This document shows positions 11,001-18,600 of a stretch of 24,690 nucleotides of DNA, in pieces. The stretch's first letter is position 1. Each line of letters begins with the position of its first letter. The position numbers and the translations under genes are program-made. The notes beneath the pieces were generated by a model. It was not told where the DNA came from. It did not search any database and was given only the letters and a program-made list of their open reading frames with translations. Source of the stretch: an uncultured Christensenella sp. (GTDB lineage Bacteria; Bacillota; Clostridia; Christensenellales; Borkfalkiaceae); contig CAJTVA010000021.1 in the NCBI GenBank assembly GCA_910579585.1, positions 1-24,690 of the forward strand, in the 5' to 3' direction.

Positions 11001-12589
11001 CAATCGACGCAGGCAAATATTACGTTATGGTTGTCACGCCTGACGGCATAACGCTTACGAATGCAGGCACGTCTTACGAAATATTCAAACTTAACATTAC
11101 CGTAAATATCGACTCCGTAGAGGGCGTGTTCGGTGACGTTTATAACTCCGACGGCGAACTTATCCACGCAACGCTTACGTACAAATTCGGCGACGTGAAA
11201 CCCGTTGACGATTTGGGAATAAAGCTCACTTTAAGTTGTGCGGACCCCGACTTCGACGGTTACGGCTTCCTCAACGTCGGCAAATACAACGTTGTCGGCA
11301 GCTGGAACGAAGAAGCGTTCGGCAAGAACTATAACCTTGAATTCGTAGGCGAAGCCGAAGAAGAAAGCGGACACAATTCTTACGGAACTTACGTCGTATC
11401 CGAGGCGGAAATAACCGTTACCAAGGATAAAGAAATCTGGTCCAACGAAGAGTTCGAAGAAATTCTCGCTTCGTCAAGCGGTCAGCGTCAGTATATCGCG
11501 CTTGATACGGTTAAACCCGACAATAACGGTGAAGAGCAGTACGCTTACATCGACTACGCGGGTCATAAATCGGCGGATAACGTTTCGATATCGTTCAGCG
11601 TATTGCACGATTTGAACGACCACGACGTTCCCAACCCCGAAGAAGACAGATACTACAACGCAAGCCCTTATATGGACGCGGCAGGCAGATACGCCGTGAA
11701 CTATAAGATTGAAATCGCAAACCACGTTACCCGTTACGGTACTTGGTATGTGCTTATAGTTCCCGCTGACGGAATCATAACAATCGAGTTCGTTAAGGAC
11801 TACGAAGTAACCTACGGCGACGGCGTTCCCGAAAATATTGCGGCGTTGCTTCTGGATGGCGGATATATCAACGTGTACGGCTACAATACCAACGCGTTTG
11901 CGCGTAGTGCTGTTGTTACCGTTTCAGACGGTATAGGCGGCACGGTTGACGCGACTACGGGCGTGGGCAGATACACTGTTAATATCGAAATCGTAAGCGA
12001 TGACCCGAACGAAATCAATTACGTTCGCTTTACCGACGATTCCAATATCGGCAGATTCGTTATAACTCCCAAACTTCTTACGGTAGACTGGGGCGAAACG
12101 ACTTTCACTCAGGATAAAGACAACCTTGACAAAGTTTGGATAGACGAACTTAACGTCACGGTATCGGGCTTCGTCAATGCGGAAGCGCTTAAACTTGGAA
12201 ATATTCTTGTAAGCGCTGACGGCGATTATGCGGCAACCAAGTTTGAAGTCACCGATAACGGCGCGCTTGTGACGCTTATTCTTACTGCAACGGGCGACTT
12301 CAAGTCGGCGGGCGGCAACACGCTCGTGCTTGCGGTTGAAAACGGCAACTATGAAATCGCAGTTGAAAATTCTGCGGCGGCGGTAACGATTAACGCACCC
12401 GCAATCACGCCTTCCGAGGTTCCCGCTCAGGGCGGCGCACCTGCTTGGCTGTGGTGGGTACTGGCAATCATAGTCGTTGCGCTTCTGATACTTATCATCG
12501 TAGTCGCTGTGCTTGCAAAGCGTAAGCAGAGCGTTGCGGGTGACGACGACGGCTTCTATGAAGACGCGAACAGTAGTGACGGAAATTAA
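2018..12589 (+). CDS. Giant membrane-anchored surface protein: double parallel beta-helix plus Ig-like/MBG-type module array
   Basis: A 3523-residue exported protein. Residues 1-43 form a long signal peptide ending ETANA before Asp44. A first N-terminal cap with VVLDLNGHTLNRG leads into about 14 coils of the pattern GTFTMNGGTISGN plus a Gly-rich GGGVY turn; a second cap (from about 545, IVLDLNGFTINRG) leads into about 16 more. This resembles right-handed parallel beta-helices, including Chlamydia-Pmp-like repeats. A C-cap with ITSGYS follows (about 1067-1143). About 25 Ig-like modules of 70-110 residues then run to near 3450; most share VxW, YDGKxHAP, AGxYTA and FEI motifs, and later ones include INYGE and VTYGD as in MBG (YGX-type) domains. 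Residues 3477-3499 are a membrane segment, then KRK and an acidic tail. No LPXTG motif is seen. A role in adhesion or surface structure is inferred; no enzyme active site is recognised. Confidence 0.9.
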   Translation: MANSLKNKFKYSALAALIVTLLSCTVMAFTGFGFGAPAETANADTGISAQSNAELAAAWNSAVESGGTFTLTEDWVAAADATNTTSFGTGTGFSNGRIYVPAGKNVVLDLNGHTLNRGLSSGTYGSVTNGNVIYVEGALEICDTSASQNGKITGGYLFGDGYGAGINVNGGNLTITSGNIINNEADHAFCGGVYVKNGTLTMNGGTISGNENYAGTTVQLENSTFIMNSGEILNNSGSVAGVSVNSGSTFEMNGGAISGNSTNNENSGSVYVDGTFTMTGGEISGNTGSKGVGVYVSSGTFTMTGGEISNNTGSNGVGVYVYREGKFEMSAGKISGNTSNNSATNGGGVYNQGTFTMTGGTISGNQINAPNSCGGGVYSNGTFTMNGGTISGNETLNGSGAGVYAPSGTFTMTNGTISGNVANTSSGEGGGIYMYSGTYNISGGTISNNSAYRGGGVYKTGSGGVLTMTGGTISGNTATEGGGVWFIDYNGSTFHLEGGTITGNTASTLGGGIYLEGASTFEMTGGDVNGNSAEKFGNENYIRNSYWSEAVELSVASNIQVSVEVVSNWSATSGSFGTGTGYKDGAIHVPEGANIVLDLNGFTINRGVTSSIINGSVFVVDGTLEIVDTSSTQTGKITGGYNVFSGGGLRVEGGNLTLNGGTITGNFGGTGGNAGGGGVFVSENGTFTMNGGEISDNNASNAHYGGGGVYIDNGMFTMSGGTIKTNSATSGNGGGVYVYANCTFTMTGGTISENSSGNDGGGGVYNGGTFTMNDGTISGNTAKNGGGVYTTNGTFKMTNGTITGNTSGGGGGVQVSGGTFEMTGGTISGNTETASGGGGGGVRVSATFIMSGGTISNNTASTQGGGVYVKAGTFEMLGGTISGNTGCGVYNTATFIMNSGVISRNGPVNASGYGGSGVCNYGGTFTMNGGEISEHTQGGYYQGAVYNRGTFTMNNGAILNNSIGGVLGHDGAFIMNGGTITGNLTTYSGGGVNVDRDATFTMNGGTISGNAGYSGGGVYSGRTFTMNGGTISGNTATGKGGGVFNNGTLNLSGGTILGNSQNGLANNVYLPSGKVITVIGALLKNGVATRIGVTMQTTSTITSGYSTYNSGYGPSVFFFADDSHVLEMASGEVVFGTSIVTPTTVTWQISSDGTNWSNLDETNSIYYTGATYTVRVMDGSTVLNGNLAAASASNGRNVICDIGSYAFIYNGSNIENPVMNLEILPVEITWQYSTDGGVSWTNFDGVQSSTGASTVFNSTYAYSGKAWQVRAYDAINGKVVSFNSTPSGEVKDAGEYRWYIGAAVNEKNYLNAGFILTITEITLEIEWNFSGATLDGNKYFWTYDGIAHAPVPVITGAPNEQIGNIDLSYIFDYKNSSFTFAKADSGEYVLTVYLKEEDPNIILANNSVTFYINPKSLSLEFTGATDNKITVEYDGNGHGVEAVLSGLVSKDYAQEVVISYYLGSSLISGLPTNVGTYMARATLPADCINYVLDKTYECVIVIGTKTVTVNWAGNEDKNGDFVWTFDGTGKAPSASITDPVSGNGMTINVTYAAITGGVRGTFTSTKPFNAGNYVMRVELSVASDKYVLEDTEREFEIEKLGVTLTWKYDGVLENGVARWEYDGQSHNVVPEINGVQVTKDGTFGVDLSVVRTDNASALTNVGTARASAALDSSDSFNNNFYIINDTSIRYEVYKRVITSAVWTDKDGNAFNLGSSASYDFGEVSGTKGPDFTATAVGANGDLTLTVTYSASFTGDWPVDEANGYVAYATLSAADAKNYCFADGGDVMSITFVIRSISGSKENIDVTWVIFTDAENYLTLDEFIAANGGDKFFFTYNGTAQAPTALYIKDDGTYEELAISKNSKGTDAGNYTARLLPSDSYNIPAEQATCDYEIKPLDITIVWQNAADDSQKTFTYVYDGKEHAPYPTVTGNGGVPCKVEVVSEINAGNYTATAFVGGNFNVVAGLTQNFTVKQMELNASLIEWSANGAEERKDVDGNSYYVWVYDGKDHAPEATITIEQLGITLNLSVLGATAEVGTSYALAVLNGSDATHVNFKLNGTAQQRFEIVRVPAGTVIWEDGKGNTSIDGDVLLYLTYNGTAQAPEAYFMNGDTKVTLSVLGAMTDVGTYKAWVTGDFDFGGKTPECEFTIVAKKLNVEWSETTATFNGSAQSPVATVVDEDLGYTLVKGTDYTVDAYVNAGGYSAEIRFINKNYTYDGETNKTAFTIEKINLSEFASWSFGDAEADEDGVYTVQYSAGKVTPEVTVDGFALNGAAVTFTFAYTGASVNVGNHTVTAKIVSAMWNGKDISANLTLGDVVSLEYNIIPFEITVEWSFDGAEEDGDSYFWYYDTTEHAPKAYFTDWSGDRQELIVYGAAVNARPTAYTASVSAPANCVIKNAEEAETSFVIKQATIEVEWSAEGDYKFVDGIYVWVYDGKAHAPKAVIKGTTNTLPVLGIETDAGEYVATAAQNDGNYVISGGATQKFKIEALTVNIKWFGADGSEENFKWPYSGKEQAPTAKLVNADGELILDNDGNAIEVEVAGGSATVGTHTALATNTFINYVFATGAKLEQTFEITAKVLEGFEWSKDGATVTEEDGKTVYNYIYNGKNLQPIPTSSFGSNLDFKVTIIDVKTGEEVQAITESGTYTVTAASLNANFAIPEDKATIKVVVNPFKAVVVWGEEELVYNGSAQKPTAHFIDVNGNEVSLTVTVEESEHSAAGKYTAKASLTTASANYVLDEETSTTAFEIEKVKLAVEWQWTGWTDKELTYDGKEHTPVPDVKAAAALNLTVSYVVYDKDGNPVADNKVVNAGDYKIKLTVSGDGAGNYTFDKEEETFTIKKKAITITVNDLTINYGEAAPEYTAEIGGLVEEEKEALLELIMAQKGKWLRCEYVIRYAPGEYEIGVVTSVLAELLKNYEVPSATGTLTVKVVPFTVVWYKDGSNNTDYNAYYTGNEYKPSAYYVDNVNGDLIPLDVVYATYNEATGEYTPINEASAAIDAGKYYVMVVTPDGITLTNAGTSYEIFKLNITVNIDSVEGVFGDVYNSDGELIHATLTYKFGDVKPVDDLGIKLTLSCADPDFDGYGFLNVGKYNVVGSWNEEAFGKNYNLEFVGEAEEESGHNSYGTYVVSEAEITVTKDKEIWSNEEFEEILASSSGQRQYIALDTVKPDNNGEEQYAYIDYAGHKSADNVSISFSVLHDLNDHDVPNPEEDRYYNASPYMDAAGRYAVNYKIEIANHVTRYGTWYVLIVPADGIITIEFVKDYEVTYGDGVPENIAALLLDGGYINVYGYNTNAFARSAVVTVSDGIGGTVDATTGVGRYTVNIEIVSDDPNEINYVRFTDDSNIGRFVITPKLLTVDWGETTFTQDKDNLDKVWIDELNVTVSGFVNAEALKLGNILVSADGDYAATKFEVTDNGALVTLILTATGDFKSAGGNTLVLAVENGNYEIAVENSAAAVTINAPAITPSEVPAQGGAPAWLWWVLAIIVVALLILIIVVAVLAKRKQSVAGDDDGFYEDANSSDGN
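2165..5446 (+). repeat. Two beta-helix coil-repeat blocks of the first giant gene
   Basis: Block 1 (about 2165-3649, 14 coils) and block 2 (about 3650-5215, 16 coils) each begin with a conserved cap, and a single C-cap (5216-5446) ends the second. The coil unit is roughly 75-90 bases. Most copies have drifted at synonymous sites, but some are recent: a 32-base segment at 2837-2868 is repeated exactly at 2912-2943, one 75-base unit away. Confidence 0.8.
5447..12420 (+). repeat. Array of about 25 Ig-like/MBG-type modules in the first giant gene
   Basis: Modules start at residue 1144 with TVTWQ and recur every 70-110 residues with the frame V-x-W, an aromatic-Asp-Gly-x-x-His-x-Pro strand, Ala-Gly-x-Tyr-x-Ala and a closing Phe-x-Ile. 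Identity between modules is low at DNA level, so these are old duplications. The last six or so (from about residue 2841) are divergent and include YG-type MBG modules. Domain boundaries are by eye and may be off by several residues. Confidence 0.75.
12446..12514 (+). other. Sequence encoding the C-terminal membrane anchor of the first giant protein
   Basis: Codes for residues 3477-3499, an uninterrupted hydrophobic stretch beginning WLWWVLAII and followed by KRK at 3501-3503, the usual stop-transfer arrangement. Upstream is a short Pro/Ala/Gly linker; downstream is a 20-residue tail rich in Asp and Glu. The protein would be held in the cytoplasmic membrane with the array outside. Confidence 0.85.
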
Positions 12590-12660
12590 TAAAGTTTAAT
12601 GCGGCGCCCCTTGCCGCAAGTGGCAAGGGGCGACCGACAAACGTTTACGAGGTAAATGTT
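12590..12660 (+). promoter_or_regulatory. 71-base gap with hairpin and ribosome binding site of second giant gene
   Basis: CGCCCCTTGCC (12605-12615) and GGCAAGGGGCG (12622-12632) form a perfect 11-base stem with a six-base loop. No T run follows, so a standard terminator is unlikely and the two giant genes may be co-transcribed. GAGGT at 12649-12653 lies seven bases before the ATG at 12661, in the same context as for the first giant gene. I see no convincing promoter in the gap. Confidence 0.65.
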
Positions 12661-15600
12661 ATGATAAAATCAATAAAAACAAAACTTAAATTCACGGCTT
12701 TGGCGACGCTAGTTGTTACTTTGTTGGGCTGTATCGTAATGGCTTTTACAGGGCTTGGCTTTGTCATGCCCCCCAAAACGGCAAGCGCAGACGCCGTGCA
12801 AAACGACGGCGCGGCAGAACAAAGTTCGGAAGACCTTGTTGCGGCTTGGAACAGCGCTGTTGAAAGTGGCGGCACCTTTACGCTTACCGAAGATTGGATT
12901 GCGGCTAGCCCGTCGTCTGGTTTCGGTACAGGAGATAATTTCTATCTCGGCGGGTTGTATGTTCCTGCGGGTAAAAGTGTTACCCTTGACCTTAACGGAC
13001 ATACGCTGGACCGTAATTCTTTACGCAAAGCTTTTGACTATGATAGTGATAACGGCTCTTCCGTCATAGAAGTGCGTGGGAAGTTGACAATTCAGGATAG
13101 TGCTATCGGCGGTACAATAACGGGCGGTTATGGTAATTACGATAGTGCAGGTGTGCTATATGGTGGCGGTGTTCGCCTTATGGACGGTGCAGAACTTATT
13201 TTAAACGGCGGCACTATAACCGGAAATGGTGAAATATTGCGTGGCTATATTCTTTCCGGTGGCGGCGTTAGTGTTGGTAACAGAAGCCGTTTTGAGATGA
13301 ACGGAGGCAAAATATCAGGGAACTTAGCTTCAACGGGCGGTGCATTATGTGTGAATAGTGGCGCTATGTTTGCAATGAACGGCGGCACTATTACGGATAA
13401 TACCGCAGACGACGGCTTTATCGATGGAGTTTTAGTTTGGGACAATTCCACGCTGGCAATAAACGGCGGTGATACAGGGTTGATGGGTTGCCATAAAGGA
13501 AGCCCATATAATAAAAACGTTTATTATGTTGCTGGCATATCAAGCTGGATGAGTATTGTGGAGTTAAGTCTTGCTAATCCTGAAAGTCAAGTGGTAGCTC
13601 TTTTAAGAAGTCAATGGACTGCGAACTCTACCCATTCATTCGGTACGGGTACCGGCTTTTCTGAAGGCAGAATATATATTCCCGCAGGCGCGAATATTTT
13701 ACTTGATTTAAACGGTTATACAATCAATAGGGGCTTGACCTCGATGATTGAAAACGGTAACGTGTTCTATGTAAAAGGTGCGCTTGAAATAACCGATACG
13801 TCCATAAGCAAAGACGGTAAAATTACAGGCGGAAATACGAATTTTCGCGGTGGCGGTATATGGGTTTACGATAAAGGAAGTTTAACGCTTAGCGGCGGTA
13901 CAATCACCGGCAATACTGCAGGCTTGGCAGGCGGCGTATATTGTGCGGACGGCACGTTTATAATGAACGGCGGCGCAATCAGCGACAACACTGCTCTATA
14001 CGAAGGCGGTGGCGCATATTGCCTGAAGAGTACGTTCATAATGAACGACGGTAAAATCACTGGCAACAGCGGCTCTTACGGTGGGGCGTTGCATTTAAAC
14101 GCCGACACCGTGATTATAAACGGCGGCGAAATTTCCGGTAATGTTTCTACAGCCAGCGGCGGCGGTATCTCTATGAACGGTTCTACCGCGTTCACAATGA
14201 CGGGCGGCAAGATTTTCGGCAACACGGCAAGTGCCGGTGGCGGCGGTATTTATGCAACAACTAATTCCGTGCTCGAAATAACAGGCGGCGTTATAGGCGG
14301 TAGCACTGAAGCAGAGGGGAATACTGCACAACAAGAAGGCGGTGGCGTATATCTTATTGCTAGCACACTGATAATGAACGGTGGTGCTATAAACGGCAAC
14401 ACGGCAAGTGACGGTGGCGGCGGAATATCAAGTAGCGGTTGTACGATTGAACTAAATGCAGGCACGATTTCAAACAACAGCGGACCAAACGGCGGAGGTA
14501 TTCGCTTATACGGCACGATGACAATGACGGGGGGTACCATATCAGGTAACGCTGCGGGTTCCGGCGGCGGTATATGTTTGGGTTCAACTTCTCATCTTCA
14601 AATATACGGCGGTGAAATAAGCGACAACACCGCAACAAACAATGGCGGCGGCATAACTCTATTTAATGACGACACGTTCACGATGTACGGCGGCACTATA
14701 TCAGGCAATACTGCAAATAGTAGCGGTGGCGGCGTATTTGTTAATGCGCTGACTCAGACTCGGCCAACAATGTTCTATATGTATGGCGGCACGATTTCGG
14801 GCAATACCGCCAAAGGTAGCGGTGGCGGCGGTGGCGTAAATGTTAATGAATATGGATCGTTTATTATTACTGATGGCGTAATATCTGGCAATACTACCCC
14901 GAACTCAGGTGGTGCAGGTGTTTGCGTTCATAGTGAGGGTTCGTTCACAATGGAAGGCGGCACTATATCTGATAACGAGGCACACGGCTACGGCGGCGCT
15001 TTACACATTTACCCTAATGCTAAAGTTGTAATGAACGGCGGTACGATAACTGGCAACACAGCTACGGGCGGGACCGGTGGCGGTTGTGCTTATAACTCCG
15101 GCAATTTTATAATGAACGGCGGTACGATAACTGGCAACACAGCTACGGGCGGGGCCGGTGGCGGCGTTGACAATCGGTCTACATTCACATTGAACGGCGG
15201 AACGATTAGCGGCAACACTGCATCTAACGTTGGTGGCGGCGTTGCTTTGAATGCAAGCTCTACGTTCATTATGAACGGAGGCGCGATAACTGGCAATACT
15301 ACAACTTTAAACGCCGGTGGTGGGGGCGTGTATGTACCCAGTAGCGGCACGTTTAATTTAAGCGGCGGCATAATTGTAAATAATAAAGCCGCTAGTTCTC
15401 AATGCAACGTTCTCCTTCAATCTAATACAATAAATATAATGGGCGTACTTGCGTTTGCAGGTAAAAACGCTACCCGTGTAGGTATAACAAATTCGTCGTT
15501 GTCTATTTTCACTTCGGGCTACTCCTCATCTGGTAACAGCGTTTCAAATATAAACAGATTTTTCTTCTCGGATCAAAACTATGCTTTGAGTAATTCAAGT

Positions 15601-18600
15601 GGTGAAGTTACCCTTTTATCTTCTACAACTTCGGCGAAAACTACCATTACTTGGGGTTATCGTAGTAGCGGTTCAGCAATCCCTGTTGACGGGAACTATT
15701 ATTCGGTGGAATATACAGGCGCTTCTTATTCGATAGAGTTATCTACCGGTAGTATTCAATACGCAGTGGACGAAAACGGTGCGCCCGTTTCCTCTGTAAG
15801 TAAGGTGGGCAAGTATTACTTTACCGTAGCAAATCCGGAAAACTACACCAACCCCACTTTTACCTTTGAAATTCTTCCTCAGAATATAGCAGGCGCAGAA
15901 ATAAGCGTTGTTTCGTCGTACATATATAACGGAAACGCTATAACTCCCGAACTTTCGGTTACGCTTGGCGGCAAGCGCCTTACTGAAGGTGTTGATTTCA
16001 CTGCTTCTTATTCCAATAACGTTAATGCGGGTACCGCGAAAATCCTTATAGTCGGTAAAGGCGATTATAAGGGTATGGCAGAAGGTGCTTTCACTATCGC
16101 AAAGAGGAACCTGAATATCCGTTGGGGTAATACCGAAGCGGAATACAACGGTTCGGTTAAATCGATAACTGCCGTTGTTGAGGGGTTGCTTAACGGAGAA
16201 ACGGTGAAACTGACACTTGCCTACGAGCAGGACGGTAAAACGGTTTATCCCGTCAACGCAGGCGAATACCTTGTCAGGGCGACTATCGCTTCGGACAACT
16301 ACGTTCTTGCACCCAATGCAGACGTTACTTGCAAGTTTACTATAAAGCCCAGATACATTTCGGTTGTATGGAGCGGCGCAAACTTCGTTTACAACGGTGA
16401 AGCGCAGCAACCCGAAGCACATTATGTAAACGCAAACGGCACGACGGTTAACCTCAACGTAGCGGTTGACGGCTCGCCGGTAACTGTTGGTGAGTACACT
16501 GCAACGGCAACTGCCGCTCGGGTAAACGCAAACTACGTTCTTGCGAACACAACCTATAAATACAATATTATAAAAGCTACTGCCGAGATAGAATGGAGCG
16601 ACGGCGCGTTCACGTTTGACGGCGAGGGTAAAACCCCCACCGCAACAGTAACGGGAATCGGCGGCGAGGACTTGTCGGCAAGCGTATCACTTGCGTATTA
16701 CAAGGACGGAAAGCTTCTTGACGGTGCGCCCGTAAACGTCGGCATTTACGTTGTTAAGGCAACGCTTGCCCACAACGATTACGAGCTTGAAGCGGAATAC
16801 AAATTCGTTATCAGCGCGGCGCAGATGACGGTTAACTCCGAATATACGGATACCGTTTTCACGGGTGAGGGCAAGACCCCCGAAATTACTGCTACGTTTA
16901 ACGGCGAAGAGCTTGAAATAAAGGTTACTTATGCGGTTAAAGGCAGTAGCGTATATTCCGAAGAACTTCCCGTGAACGTCGGTGAGTACATTGCAAAAAT
17001 CACGGAAGTCAACGGCAACTTTGTTGACAAAACAGTATCTTTCGAAATTACGAAAGCAACCGTTGTAATCGTTTGGTCGCTTGACGAACTTTCGGTAAAA
17101 GTAGTATCTTCTACCAAAACGACCTATCAGTGGCTGTACGACGGTAAGGCGCATGCCCCTGTTGCAACAGCTACGTTTAACGGCGTTGCACTCGAACTCA
17201 ATGTTGACGGTATAACCGAATTAGGCACCTATACGGTTACGGCAGCGCTTAAAGATACTCGGTTTAACAGTAACTTCAATATTACCAACACGACGGCGAA
17301 CGTGGAAATTGTACGCACTGCAATAACCGACGTGCGCTGGTACGAAAACGGAGCAACTGAGCCTTTGGCAAGTGGTGAAAAGCCGTCATATAAATACATA
17401 GAAGTATACGGCGCAACAGGGCCTAAGCTTTCTGCGTACGGCGCGGCAAACCTTACAGGACTTAACGACGCAGGCGAAAGCATAACCGTTACCGTGCTTA
17501 TACCTCTGGACGTATCCTATCCCGAATTCGTAAGAAACGGGTTCTGGGCGGCACGTGAAGAAGCGTACGGCGCAACGGCTTCCCTTTCGAGCGCGTTCGC
17601 CCCTTACTGCGATATGAAAACGACCGAAACTTCGGTAGAGTTCTATGTAACCGGACTTACAGTTGATGAAAGTTCTGCGGACGTAAGATGGGTAGTCGAA
17701 GTGGGCGGCAAGTTTATCGACGTAAGCGAATACGAATTTATCTACAACGGCGCAGTGCAGTCACCCAAGGCAATTGTGGTGCTCGACGCAGATAAATTTG
17801 CTGCAGACCCTACTGATTTAACAAGCTTTGCATATCTACCTGTCGGAGGCGCGATGACTGATGCTGGCACATACTATGCATACATTCTTCCTTGCAAGTA
17901 TTTAATCGCAGAAGACAACGCAGAGTGTCTGTTCACTATTAAGCCTTTGGACGTAACTGTAACTTGGCAGGTTGGCGAGTACACCTATAACGGCACGGCT
18001 CAGGCCCCCGCCGCAAGAGTAAGCGGTACGGGCGGGCTTGCTTGTAAGGTCAGCGTTGCGGGCTTTGTAAACGCAGGCAACCACGTTGCAATCGCGGTTG
18101 TGGACAAAAACTTCAATATCGTTGAAGGCGCAACGCAGGAATTCACAATCGGGAAACTCAATCTTGCGGCAGACAGAGTGGAATGGGATTGCGACGAGAG
18201 CGGCGCGAAGAGAGAGGACGACTTCTTCGTCTGGAATTACGACGGTGAATTACACCTTCCCACTGCGACGATGAAGATCAGGATTAACGGCGAAACTGTT
18301 GATGTTTCTCTTGCAGTAACCGGCAGTGCTTCTAGCGTAGGCACGCACTATGCTTTCGCTATCCTTTCCAACACGGATAAAAACAATTCAAACTATGCGT
18401 TTGCAGGCGCAAGGGCAAGGTTCGATATCGTTCTCGACACAATATCCCACATTTACTGGTCGGACGAGGACGCAGATGGCAATATCTACTACACTTACGA
18501 CGGCAAACCCCATCTTCCCACAGCTTACTATATGAACGGTAGCACGAGAGTGGATTTGACGGTCATCGGTGAAAGGACCGAAGCGGGTAAGTATGTTGCG

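Noticed and set aside
12420..12589. Sortase (LPXTG-type) cell-wall anchor on the first giant protein
   Set aside because: A Pro-rich linker, membrane segment and basic residues are present, but no LPXTG-like pentapeptide precedes the membrane segment and the tail is long and acidic.
12605..12632. Intrinsic terminator between the two giant genes
   Set aside because: The hairpin is strong but is followed by ACCGACAAACG, with no T run, so read-through is more likely.
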